From Agathobacter sp. (GTDB lineage Bacteria > Bacillota > Clostridia > Lachnospirales > Lachnospiraceae): 61,380 nt of DNA. Below are positions 28,102-36,238 of this stretch, in pieces. The notes beneath the pieces were generated by a model. The model was given only the letters and a program-made list of their open reading frames with translations. It was not told where the DNA came from and ran no database searches. Position numbers and translations under genes: made by a program. Numbering within the stretch: position 1 is the first letter of the stretch; every line of letters begins with the position of its first letter. The stretch lies in NCBI GenBank assembly GCA_017409825.1, contig JAFQRZ010000026.1, positions 1-61,380 of the forward strand, written 5' to 3'.

Positions 28102-29586
28102 TTAGTTGTGCTCTTCTGTGTCTTGTTCTAATTTTTCAAGATAATCTTTAGCACCTTTAAGTGCGTCTGCAGCTTCTTTTAATGCTAATTCTCTATCTTT
28201 TTCTGTACCACTATATGTACTTCCGCTTGGCAGTAATTCGCCATGGTAATAAATGCTGTTATCTAAATTGCATACGAGATGAGATGTACCATCTTCATGT
28301 ATTACTTGAGTGAAACCTAACCAACCATCTTCTAAGTCCTCTTCTCTTGTGAGTCCTGCTTCATCTAAACCTATATCAAATGTTCCGTACTCACTTCTAT
28401 AAGCTGGATGCACTGGATTTTCTACCCATCCTAATGAATCATCCATTTCTGAATTATTATCCTGGTCTGGTATACTGTCTTCTACATCAGATTTGGTCTC
28501 TATATTTTTACTTACTGTATGGATGAGAAGTTCGATTGCCTCTGCTTTTGTAACACCTGAATCCCAATTTGTTTCTGATTTTCTGTCTATAATTCCATGG
28601 TCTGCTGCTATCATAATTGCTCTATATAAAGGTGTTGGTAAGCCCTCATCTGGGTTATTGATTGCCCATACAAGCTCGTATGATTTACCGTAGGTTTTGC
28701 CTGCAAATCCTTGTTCTTCTGCTATATCACCACCATTTTTAACATCAGGGAGAGATATAAGTTTCTCAATATCTGTTAAGTCTGCATTAGCGAGTTCATT
28801 TGGGAAGTATTTGGATATTAGTGCATATATAACTTCCGCTTTTGATATTGTACCGGTGTATGTTTTTTCGTTGATTGATGAGTCTGATGTGTTTAAATAT
28901 CCGAACTTTTCTGATTCTTGCGCGTAGATATTATACTCTGATTTACCTACAAGTTTTTCGAAGTCTGCATTTACAGTTAATTCGGTGACAGGTGTTGATG
29001 CACGTGTAAGCAATGCTAAGAATTCTGCTCTAGTAAGTGTGGATGATGGGTTACAGTAGTTTGGTTCTGCATCTGGTAATAAATTGAAGTACCCATTGAT
29101 TGCCAGATAAAAATTAGTCAACACATCATCTGCGTCAAGGTCGGTATATGTAGCAAGTGCTGCATTTGATAATGCACCAACCGTTTCTTTTTTTATAAGT
29201 GTCTGAAGGAATAAAATATTCTGACACGCATCTACCAATGTGTTATTCTGAACCGTTTCGTTCTTGGCATTGAAATATGGTCGCCCTATTTTCTCGCCTG
29301 TTTTGTTGTCAATTCTAACATAGAAGGCTTTTTCGAATGGGGTTCTTAAGGTGTCCTGATAAGTTGTTAGCTCTGCAAGGATGGTCCAGTCTAACGGTTT
29401 GCGTGTGCCCTGTTGCGTATCTTCGGGATCCGCGATTTCAATTTCTACCATTTCATTTTTTTGAATGAGATCTAGAGGGTCTTTCTGACTGGTAGCTGGG
29501 GCTCCAAAAAAATGGCTTATAATTAATATGACAGTGATAACTACGATAATTACGCCAACTATGATAATGATATTTTTCTTTTTCAT
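28102..29586 (-). CDS. Membrane-anchored protein with SLH-like repeats
   Basis: This 494-aa protein has one N-terminal transmembrane segment (residues 5-24) and a large extracytoplasmic part. Three segments look like S-layer-homology units: NPSSTLTRAEFLALLTRA, GTISKAEVIYALISKYF and SGVTKAEAIELLIHTV. The usual ITRAE(F/A) core is varied. A 60-residue C-terminal region has an EYGTFDIGLDEAGLT segment and ends in an acidic helix. Attachment to wall polymers is inferred from the SLH-like units. There are no near neighbours on this strand except trmB, which lies upstream. Function otherwise unknown. Confidence 0.6.
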   Translation of the reverse strand: MKKKNIIIIVGVIIVVITVILIISHFFGAPATSQKDPLDLIQKNEMVEIEIADPEDTQQGTRKPLDWTILAELTTYQDTLRTPFEKAFYVRIDNKTGEKIGRPYFNAKNETVQNNTLVDACQNILFLQTLIKKETVGALSNAALATYTDLDADDVLTNFYLAINGYFNLLPDAEPNYCNPSSTLTRAEFLALLTRASTPVTELTVNADFEKLVGKSEYNIYAQESEKFGYLNTSDSSINEKTYTGTISKAEVIYALISKYFPNELANADLTDIEKLISLPDVKNGGDIAEEQGFAGKTYGKSYELVWAINNPDEGLPTPLYRAIMIAADHGIIDRKSETNWDSGVTKAEAIELLIHTVSKNIETKSDVEDSIPDQDNNSEMDDSLGWVENPVHPAYRSEYGTFDIGLDEAGLTREEDLEDGWLGFTQVIHEDGTSHLVCNLDNSIYYHGELLPSGSTYSGTEKDRELALKEAADALKGAKDYLEKLEQDTEEHN

Positions 29587-29621
29587 AATAAACAGATATT
29601 GAAAAGCCCTTTCTTTTTATT

Positions 29622-30263
29622 TTATCTCGACGCAATCAATTTACAAATCGGATTTCCTTTGCTCGAAAATTTCTCTTCGTACTCTGTCATGACATTTCCG
29701 AAGTTTAACATTGGGTCTTCATGTAAATCATAGGTATGTACATCGATATGCCATACATCGGAGTTGTTGATTTCTTCTAAGGAGAAGTCAAATAGTCCCA
29801 CATTATCGGTTTTGAATTCCAAGCGGCCATTTTTGGCAAGGAACTGGTCGTAGCGTGCCAAAAATTCTGAGGAGGTTAAGCGACGACGTGCGTGTCTGTC
29901 CTTTGGCCATGGGTCAGAAAAGTTTAAATAGATGCGGTTTACTTCTTCTGCAGCGAAGATTTCTGGCAAAGTTGCAGCATCGACACAGAGGAAGCGAACA
30001 TTTGGTAATGGATGCTCTTCCATTTTCTGAACGGCACGAAGAAGCACACTGGTGTAACGTTCGATGCCGATGTAATTGATATTTGGATTCAGGGCAGAGA
30101 GGTCCATGATAAAACGTCCTTTTCCCATGCCAATCTCTATGTGAATGGGATTATCGTTCCCGAAGACATTGGACCAATTGCCTTTATGTTCCGTAGGAGT
30201 CTGAATGCAGTAAGGGCTATTTGCCACCACTTCATCTGCTCCTGGAATATTGCGAAGTCTCAT
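29622..30263 (-). CDS. trmB: tRNA (guanine(46)-N7)-methyltransferase TrmB
   Basis: The product (213 aa) forms m7G46 in tRNAs. Family motifs visible are IHIEIGMGKGRFIMDLS for SAM binding, YIGIERY, and NFSDPWPKDRHARRRL, followed by FKTDN. ATG 30263 was chosen because AAGGAG lies 7 nt upstream; an earlier in-frame ATG at 30281 has no such site. It is divergent from the D,D-carboxypeptidase gene across 74 bp that must hold both promoters. Confidence 0.95.
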   Translation of the reverse strand: MRLRNIPGADEVVANSPYCIQTPTEHKGNWSNVFGNDNPIHIEIGMGKGRFIMDLSALNPNINYIGIERYTSVLLRAVQKMEEHPLPNVRFLCVDAATLPEIFAAEEVNRIYLNFSDPWPKDRHARRRLTSSEFLARYDQFLAKNGRLEFKTDNVGLFDFSLEEINNSDVWHIDVHTYDLHEDPMLNFGNVMTEYEEKFSSKGNPICKLIASR

Positions 30264-30274
30264 ACGGTTTCTCC

Positions 30275-30303
30275 TTGTCATTTTATTTCATACATATTAT
30301 ACT
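30275..30303 (+). promoter_or_regulatory. Promoter of the D,D-carboxypeptidase gene
   Basis: TTGTCA (30275-30280) and TATACT (30298-30303) have a 17-bp spacer, 35 bp before the ATG. It lies within the short divergent spacer shared with trmB. Confidence 0.6.
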
Positions 30304-30337
30304 TAAAACTAGAGAAAAAATCCACAGGAGTGTATAT

Positions 30338-31738
30338 ATGAATAGAAGAAAAATTCGATGGAAACATGGTGTAAGTTTACTTATGGCGGTAGCATTATTG
30401 TTTTCTGCACCTGCGGCAGTAAAAGCGGAGCTGCACTGGCCGGAGGGTCCGCAAATTACATCTCCAAGTGCAATCGTAATAGAATTAAATTCTGGAGCTG
30501 TTCTCTATGAAAAGAATGCGGATCAGGTAAACTATCCTGCAAGTATTACGAAGGTTTTGACAACGTATTTGGCGTTGGAGCATAGTGACTTAGAGGAAAT
30601 CGTTACTTTTTCCGATGATGCGATAAACCTGAATCAAGGGGATACTTCACATATTGCACGAGATTACGGTGAGCAGATGACGATGAAGGAGTGTTTGTAT
30701 GCGGTTATGCTGGAATCTGCCAACGAATGTGCGTATGCTGTTGCAGAACACGTCGGAGTGAAGATGGGTGGAGACTATCAGACATTTATTGATATGATGA
30801 ATGCGAAAGCAAAGGAGCTTGGATGCACCAATACTCACTTCACGAATGCGAATGGTTTGCCAGATGAGAATCATTACACAAGTGCACGTGATATGGCATT
30901 GATTTCTATGGCTGCTTATAAGAATGAGGATTTCCGAATTATTTGTGGAACGAGAAGTTATCGTATTCCTCCAACGAATCGGCATAAAGAAATCACACCA
31001 TTGAATAATCACCACAATTTAATCAGTAATTATAGAACAGATGAACATTTATATGAATATGCGACAGGTGGAAAAACAGGCTACACCAAAGCGGCAGGCT
31101 CTACATTAGTTTCTTATGCAGAGAAAGATGGATTGACTTTAGTATGTGTTGTCATGAAAGAAGTCGGATATGGAAACTTTGAAGCAACAATCGAATTGTT
31201 TGATTATTGTTTTCAAAATTTCTATAAGGTAGAAATCGATGAGAATGGAAATGCGATTACAAGTGATGGACAAGAAGATACACTTGGAGATAGCGAGGGC
31301 TATCCATCGTTTGTGAAACTGGAAGAGAATGCACAAATCGTTCTGCCGATTGCAGCAGATGCCAAAGATGTTGAAGTATCATTGGTGGAGAGTGGTTTAG
31401 CTACAGATGCAGTAGCGCAGTTGAAATATACGTATGGTGGACATGTAGCGGGATGTGCGGATGTCGTGCTTTCCAATGCAGAGGTAGAATATGATTTCTT
31501 TGAGGAGAAAGAATCATCCGAGGATGTGAAGGTAATCGAAATAAAAGGAAAGCATATCCTTATGATTGTAGGTGCAATAGTACTTTTGGCTGCATTGATT
31601 ATTGGCGGGAAATGTTTGTATGATAATTATTATGTAATTTTACATGATATGAATGTACGAAGACAAAGAAAAGATAGATTTCGTCCAATTTCAAACCGAA
31701 AAAGAAAACGTAGAAGAAGAGATCGAATGTTTAGGTAG
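30338..31738 (+). CDS. D-alanyl-D-alanine carboxypeptidase (DacF-like)
   Basis: This 466-aa low-molecular-weight penicillin-binding protein trims the terminal D-Ala of peptidoglycan stem peptides. A signal peptide (basic MNRRKIRWKHG, hydrophobic 13-27, AAVKAE cleavage region) is followed by the serine peptidase motifs S69-I-T-K72, S127-A-N129 and K246-T-G248. A C-terminal beta domain and a transmembrane helix (about 407-430) precede a strongly basic cytoplasmic tail. An integral C-terminal helix instead of an amphipathic anchor is notable but not rare. AGGAG 7 nt before the ATG decides the start. Confidence 0.92.
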   Translation: MNRRKIRWKHGVSLLMAVALLFSAPAAVKAELHWPEGPQITSPSAIVIELNSGAVLYEKNADQVNYPASITKVLTTYLALEHSDLEEIVTFSDDAINLNQGDTSHIARDYGEQMTMKECLYAVMLESANECAYAVAEHVGVKMGGDYQTFIDMMNAKAKELGCTNTHFTNANGLPDENHYTSARDMALISMAAYKNEDFRIICGTRSYRIPPTNRHKEITPLNNHHNLISNYRTDEHLYEYATGGKTGYTKAAGSTLVSYAEKDGLTLVCVVMKEVGYGNFEATIELFDYCFQNFYKVEIDENGNAITSDGQEDTLGDSEGYPSFVKLEENAQIVLPIAADAKDVEVSLVESGLATDAVAQLKYTYGGHVAGCADVVLSNAEVEYDFFEEKESSEDVKVIEIKGKHILMIVGAIVLLAALIIGGKCLYDNYYVILHDMNVRRQRKDRFRPISNRKRKRRRRDRMFR

Positions 31739-31779
31739 TCTGTTTTGCAAAAACCGACATAATACGAGACAAAAACAAC

Positions 31780-31822
31780 AAAAACCGACAATGTATTTGG
31801 AAAATACATTGTCGGTTTTTAA
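31780..31822 (+). terminator. Terminator after the carboxypeptidase gene
   Basis: Perfect 19-nt arms (31780-31798 and 31802-31820) with a 3-nt loop end in TTTTT. The base AAAAACCGACA is also present as a direct copy at 31750-31760, so an alternative pairing exists. It may also act for the convergent gene on the other side. Confidence 0.85.
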
Positions 31823-31846
31823 TTATATGACATGTTGATTTTTGGG

Positions 31847-32353
31847 TTAAATTGTCAGACTATTTAACAAAATGAGCAACTGACTCTTGTTTTCTGTGTA
31901 AATGAGTAGCCCATTAAAGGTTTCAACGATTGTAATATACTTCCCTCGGAAGGTTTCCGTTGTTTCAATGAGATGAATCAGATAGGATTTCATGTAGGAG
32001 TTTACGGAAAGGAAAATCGTGTCCACCTGCTCCATCGGATGAACAGAAACATTTGCCTCTTTTAGAAGCTGGGTAATCTGTTTTTCGTTTTCTAGTTGAG
32101 ATGCAGTTTTGTTTACGATATAAAAACCGTTTTCGTCTTTTGGCATATCCAAGGCTTTGATGGCACGCTGGACTTGTTTGGTCAATGCGTCCGAAGCTGG
32201 GTATAAGGATTCAAAATAATTCATAAAATCAGAAGCAAATCGAAAGTGTTTGTTTCCGCCATTTTCTAAAACTTCTGTCATAAGGATTCGTTTTATAATA
32301 CCTTCGCAGGTCTCTCTGGAAGGATTTTTTCTTAAAGTAGTACTCTGTTCCAT
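31847..32353 (-). CDS. Small ArgR-like protein (possible regulator)
   Basis: The product is 168 aa. The N-terminal half contains LTKQVQRAIKALDMPKDENG, similar in spacing to the recognition helix region of arginine repressors, and the C-terminal half (VDTIFLSVNSYMKSYLIHLI, then NGLLIYTENKSQLLILL) resembles the ArgR oligomerisation fold. The conserved arginine-binding residues are not evident, so it is at best a distant relative. ATG 32353 has AGGAGG 4 nt upstream; an ATG five codons earlier overlaps that site. It is divergent from the AbiE-like pair across 194 bp, so it might control that pair. This is a tentative identification. Confidence 0.4.
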   Translation of the reverse strand: MEQSTTLRKNPSRETCEGIIKRILMTEVLENGGNKHFRFASDFMNYFESLYPASDALTKQVQRAIKALDMPKDENGFYIVNKTASQLENEKQITQLLKEANVSVHPMEQVDTIFLSVNSYMKSYLIHLIETTETFRGKYITIVETFNGLLIYTENKSQLLILLNSLTI

Positions 32354-32547
32354 GGGTCCTCCTGTCATAAAAATCGCTACAGACAATTCTATATGTCTTA
32401 AAAAGATTATAAGACACAGGATGAGAGAAATCAATACAAAAAAGGACAATAATGGAAAAAGAAAATCTGTGTTGACGTGGGCGGGAAATAAGGATAAAAT
32501 GAGGAATATGTACCACTAAACTTTTTATAAGGCGGAAAAAAATACAA

Positions 32548-33171
32548 ATGATTTATAAGAGAACAGAGGAAACAGAACGTATATTAAAAGAGGTATATCA
32601 GTGCATCGATGACAATGGCGGTATTGCGAAGAAGGAACAGTTGGCGGCATTGGGAATCGATTATCGTAGAATTCTGGACTTCGTAGAAAATGACGAGGTA
32701 ATCCGAATTAAGAATGGATACTATACGTATGGCATTGAGCGTTTTTCGGAGGAAGCACTGGTATCGAAGCTTTTTCCAGATGGAGTACTTTGTATGGAAA
32801 GTGCATTGTATGCCTATGGTTACATTTCGCGTAAACCAGTTGGATTTCATGTTGCGATAGATAAGAATACATCGAAATCCAGATTCAAGCTGGATTATCC
32901 AAAGGTAATTCCGTATTACACGGAACCAGAGGTATTGACCATTGGTGTAACAACGATTTCTTATGAAGGATGTGATTTCCAAATTTATGATAAGGATCGT
33001 TTGATTTGTGACTGTTTGAAGTATGAAAGCAAAATGAATCGTGAAGATTTTAAAGAAGCAGTTCAAGCATACATCAAAGACGAGGACAAGGATATCTCGG
33101 CCTTGATGGAATATGCGAGAGAACGCAAGGTGGTAAAAAGAGTACAGAGCCTTATTGGAGTGTGGTTGTAA
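32548..33171 (+). CDS. AbiEi-type antitoxin-like transcriptional regulator
   Basis: This 207-aa protein matches the AbiEi family of type IV toxin-antitoxin systems. An N-terminal winged helix (NGGIAKKEQLAALGIDYRRI, IRIKNGYYTYG) is followed by the AbiEi core (LFPDGVLCMESALYAYGYI, then a Tyr-rich strand region) and a C-terminal helical part with YDKDRLICDCLKYESKM and REDFKEAVQAY. In known systems this protein binds its own promoter. The weak AAGGCGG site lies about 15 nt upstream. The stop overlaps the next gene's ATG by one base (TAATG), as expected for a coupled pair. The partner is unusual (next entry). Confidence 0.78.
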   Translation: MIYKRTEETERILKEVYQCIDDNGGIAKKEQLAALGIDYRRILDFVENDEVIRIKNGYYTYGIERFSEEALVSKLFPDGVLCMESALYAYGYISRKPVGFHVAIDKNTSKSRFKLDYPKVIPYYTEPEVLTIGVTTISYEGCDFQIYDKDRLICDCLKYESKMNREDFKEAVQAYIKDEDKDISALMEYARERKVVKRVQSLIGVWL

Positions 33172-34079
33172 TGAAACTGGGGATGACATTTCCACAAAAA
33201 TGGTTGGACAAATGTGCAAAGGATGAGATACAGGTATCCGACATATTGTATGGATTGGCGATAGAGGATTTATTGCGGCGTATCGAAAGGTCCTCCTTTT
33301 ATGAATATCTGTGGTTAACAAATGAGCAGGCGGTGGGCTTGGAAGCATATAAAAAGAAAAGCAAGGAACGAGTTGCTTTTTTATATGTAGAAAGCGGAAA
33401 GAAAAATTATCTTTCTCATACTGTAGCAGGACAGGCGCTAGACCAGGAGCTGTTTGCACTTTTACTGGAGGAGTTGTTCTGTCACAACGGAGAAGAAGTC
33501 CAATGGGAATATACCGTTGATGAAACAGAAAAAGGCAAATCACTGCATCTTACGTTTTCTTATATGGATATGCAGGTGCCGGTTTCGGTTTACATTGGAA
33601 CCTCTGCGATTCAAACCCAAAAGCGAAAGAAAAAAGAGCTGTCATTGTTATTTGATGAAAGAAAGACCTGTTCATACCTTTGCTATTCGAAAGAAAGTAT
33701 TCTCGCAGAATCACTGTTTGAGATGATGCGTAAGCTGGAATTGATTTCGGATATGGAAGCTTATGGAGAAGCGAATGAAATTCTGAAGAATTATTCCATT
33801 AGCGGTAGATATATTTTAGAAGAGTTTTCTGCCATGGCGGAAAAGGAACCAAAGGTAGCTACGATGAAACGTTTGGAGCAGATTGCTTCCTATAAGAACT
33901 ATGCTTATATGAAGAAACGCTGGCAGCAGTATGAGCGAAGCCAGAACACGGAGAAAGAGGATTGGGAGAGCGTGCTGACGCGAATTCTAAAGTTTATGGG
34001 ACCTGTTTGGAAGGCACTATGTGCAGATGAGATTTTCTTTGATGACTGGATGCCAGAGCTGGAGCGTTTTTTGGGATAG
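33171..34079 (+). CDS. AbiEii-like protein lacking the nucleotidyltransferase motif
   Basis: The product (302 aa) aligns by eye with AbiEii toxins at both ends. The N-terminal VSDILYGLAIEDLLRRIERSSFYEYLWL corresponds to the helices before the active site. The C-terminal ESILAESLFEMMRKLELIS, then LEQIASYKNYAYMKKRWQQYER and ILKFMGPVWKAL correspond to the family's helical half. Where AbiEii has the KGG(x)LL...D-x-D catalytic block, this protein has LTNEQAVGLEAYKKKSKERVAF, with no GS/GG and no paired Asp. Catalysis by the usual route is therefore unlikely. ATG 33171 overlaps the antitoxin stop. It could be an inactivated toxin kept as a co-regulator, or a diverged function. Confidence 0.65.
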   Translation: MKLGMTFPQKWLDKCAKDEIQVSDILYGLAIEDLLRRIERSSFYEYLWLTNEQAVGLEAYKKKSKERVAFLYVESGKKNYLSHTVAGQALDQELFALLLEELFCHNGEEVQWEYTVDETEKGKSLHLTFSYMDMQVPVSVYIGTSAIQTQKRKKKELSLLFDERKTCSYLCYSKESILAESLFEMMRKLELISDMEAYGEANEILKNYSISGRYILEEFSAMAEKEPKVATMKRLEQIASYKNYAYMKKRWQQYERSQNTEKEDWESVLTRILKFMGPVWKALCADEIFFDDWMPELERFLG

Positions 34080-34087
34080 AAGCTGGA

Positions 34088-34117
34088 TTGGCATTGTCAA
34101 TTGATTCTAACTATAAT
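34088..34117 (+). promoter_or_regulatory. Candidate promoter of the yaaR-holB-ricT cluster
   Basis: TTGGCA (34088-34093) and TATAAT (34112-34117) have an 18-bp spacer, 20 bp before the ATG of the guanylate-kinase-like gene. Confidence 0.55.
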
Positions 34118-34137
34118 ATACTTAAAGGATAGGACAA

Positions 34138-34725
34138 ATGGGTAAGATTTTTTGTGTAATGGGAAAAAGTGCGACAGGAAAAGATACCATTTATCAGAAG
34201 CTGTTGAACGAAAGTAAACTGAATTTAAAGAGAATTATTCCATATACGACGAGACCAATCCGAGAAGGAGAAGTTCCAGGGAGAGAATATTATTTCTGTA
34301 CGGAACAGGATGTGCAGAGATTGGAGGAAGAGGGCCGAATCGTAGAGTTACGTGCGTATGATACGGTATACGGAATCTGGAAATATTTTACGGTAGATGA
34401 TGGAAACATCCAATTGGATAAGGAAAATTATATTTTAATCGGAACCTTGGAAGCATATACCAAGATTCGTGATTATTATGGTGCGGAATATGTAGTTCCT
34501 ATTTATATAGAAGTAGAGGATGGGGAACGCCTGCTTCGTGCCATCGCAAGAGAGAAAAGCCAGGATGTTCCAAAATATGAAGAAATGTGTCGTCGTTTCT
34601 TAGCGGATGCAAAGGATTTCTCAGAAGAGAATCTGATTGCAGCAGGTATAGAGAGAAGATTTGTGAATGTAGAGCTTGCAGATACGTTGACGAAAGTCGA
34701 GATGTATTTACAGTCTGAGATGTAG
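34138..34725 (+). CDS. Guanylate kinase-like protein
   Basis: This 195-aa P-loop protein has Walker A GKSATGKDT (residues 9-17) and the nucleobase-site motif TTRPIREGEVPGREYYF as in guanylate kinase, then ELRAYDTVYGIWKYF in the GMP-binding region. The C-terminal lid (LLRAIAREKS, CRRFLADAKDF) is diverged. It could phosphorylate GMP or another nucleotide, or be a non-catalytic relative. It heads the yaaR-holB-ricT cluster where Bacillus has thymidylate kinase (tmk). The chromosome probably has a separate housekeeping gmk. The ATG follows a weak AGGA site. Confidence 0.75.
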   Translation: MGKIFCVMGKSATGKDTIYQKLLNESKLNLKRIIPYTTRPIREGEVPGREYYFCTEQDVQRLEEEGRIVELRAYDTVYGIWKYFTVDDGNIQLDKENYILIGTLEAYTKIRDYYGAEYVVPIYIEVEDGERLLRAIAREKSQDVPKYEEMCRRFLADAKDFSEENLIAAGIERRFVNVELADTLTKVEMYLQSEM

Positions 34726-34745
34726 TCTAAAGGAGGTGGCAGGAC

Positions 34746-35192
34746 ATGGATATGAATATGAAAGTCAATGAAATGACACAGTTAAATCAAGTAAATGAAA
34801 CGCAAAAAGCGGTTCAGGGTGATGGTTCGTTCAAATTTACCTTGTCGAGTGCCATCAGTGACGCTCAGCTTCAAGCGAAAGTCGAATCCCTGATGATGGA
34901 CATCACGACGCAGGGAGAGCGAATTGCGCGCCACATGGATATCCGTGATTTGAAACGATATCGTGGTTTAGTGAAGGAATTTCTAAACGAAGTGGTGTAT
35001 CGTTCGCATAAGTTTTCGCGAGAAAACTTCTTAGATCGACGCGGAAGACATCGTGTTTATGGAATTATCCGAAAGATTGATGAGACTTTGGATGCCTTGG
35101 CAGAGGAATTGGTTGCAGATGAGAAGGATCATCTTGCAATATTGAGTAGAATTGGTGAAATAGAGGGATTACTCTTAGATATTTTCACGTAA
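34746..35192 (+). CDS. yaaR: YaaR family protein (DUF327)
   Basis: This 148-aa, helical, charged protein matches Yaa[43 protein letters not shown], and [22 protein letters not shown]. The function is unknown. It keeps its Bacillus position before holB, 54 nt upstream. An AAAGGAGGTGG site precedes the ATG. Confidence 0.85.
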   Translation: MDMNMKVNEMTQLNQVNETQKAVQGDGSFKFTLSSAISDAQLQAKVESLMMDITTQGERIARHMDIRDLKRYRGLVKEFLNEVVYRSHKFSRENFLDRRGRHRVYGIIRKIDETLDALAEELVADEKDHLAILSRIGEIEGLLLDIFT

Positions 35193-35245
35193 GATGTCCT
35201 ACGAGGATAGGCTTGCAGGAAATGTTGTGAAGGAAGGGAGATAGA

Positions 35246-36235
35246 ATGGCTGGTTTTCAGGAGATTATCGGACACAATCAAATAGTAGAACATCTGAAAA
35301 ATGCCATTCGTATGGAAAAGGTCTCCCATGCGTATATATTGAATGGTGAAAACAATTCTGGGAAGATGATGTTGGCAGAAGCTTTTGCCACAGCATTGCA
35401 GTGTGAAGCTGCAGGAGACGAGTCTTGCATGAATTGCCGCTCTTGTCATCAAGCCGCGGAACACAATCAGCCAGATATTATCTATGTTACCCATGAAAAG
35501 CCAAATGTCATATCGGTAGATGATATTCGCCATCAGTTGAATAATGATATTGTAATTAAACCATATAGCAGTAAGTATAAGATTTACATTGTGGATGAGG
35601 CAGAGAAAATGAACCCTCAGGCACAGAATGCACTTTTAAAAACAATCGAAGAGCCACCTGCCTATGGTGTGATACTGCTTTTAACCACAAATGCGGATAG
35701 TTTTTTGCCTACAATTTTATCCCGTTGTATTACGTTGAACCTAAAAAGTGTAAACGAGGACCTGATAAAAGAACATTTGATGAGAAAATATAAGATTCCA
35801 GACTATCAAGCGGACGTATGCGCTGCTTTTGCACAGGGAAATGTAGGAAAAGCAATCCAGTTGGCATCCTCTGGAGAGTTTAATGAATTAAAAGCAGCCG
35901 CTCTTTCGTTAGTGAAAAAGCTGGACGATATGGATTTGTACGAATTAAATGGATGCATCAAGCAAATAAATGATTATAAATCAAAGATTCAGGAATATTT
36001 CGATTTACTGACACTTTGGTTTCGCGATGTGCTTTATATGAAAGCCACAAACGACGTAAATAATCTCATTTTCAAAGATGAGGCTTATGATATAAAAAAA
36101 CAAGCAGCAAAAAGGTCTTATTCTGGAATAGAAACGATACTACAGGCACTGGAACAGTCCAGAGTACGCTTGAATGCGAACGTAAATTTCGATTTAGTAA
36201 TAGAATTATTGTTGCTAACGATAAAGGAGAACTAA
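35246..36235 (+). CDS. holB: DNA polymerase III subunit delta' (HolB)
   Basis: This 329-aa clamp-loader subunit shows the AAA+ fold with a degenerate Walker A (GENNSGKM), as usual for delta'. The zinc-binding cysteines are in CEAAGDESCMNCRSC, followed by PDIIYVTHEK, VDEAEKMNPQAQNALLKTIEEPP and the SRC motif in ILSRCITL. With DnaX and delta it opens the DnaN ring. ricT starts 3 nt after the stop. Confidence 0.94.
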   Translation: MAGFQEIIGHNQIVEHLKNAIRMEKVSHAYILNGENNSGKMMLAEAFATALQCEAAGDESCMNCRSCHQAAEHNQPDIIYVTHEKPNVISVDDIRHQLNNDIVIKPYSSKYKIYIVDEAEKMNPQAQNALLKTIEEPPAYGVILLLTTNADSFLPTILSRCITLNLKSVNEDLIKEHLMRKYKIPDYQADVCAAFAQGNVGKAIQLASSGEFNELKAAALSLVKKLDDMDLYELNGCIKQINDYKSKIQEYFDLLTLWFRDVLYMKATNDVNNLIFKDEAYDIKKQAAKRSYSGIETILQALEQSRVRLNANVNFDLVIELLLLTIKEN

Positions 36236-36238
36236 AAT

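Noticed and set aside
24254-33171. A possible integrated element next to tRNA-Arg or tRNA-Lys
   Set aside because: No integrase, no duplicated tRNA 3' end and no phage or conjugation genes were found; composition looks like its surroundings.
32584-33543. A 319-aa open frame on the minus strand across the AbiE-like genes
   Set aside because: It is antisense to two well-supported coupled genes, has no ribosome site, and is rich in His, Phe, Cys and Ile in a pattern typical of a shadow frame.
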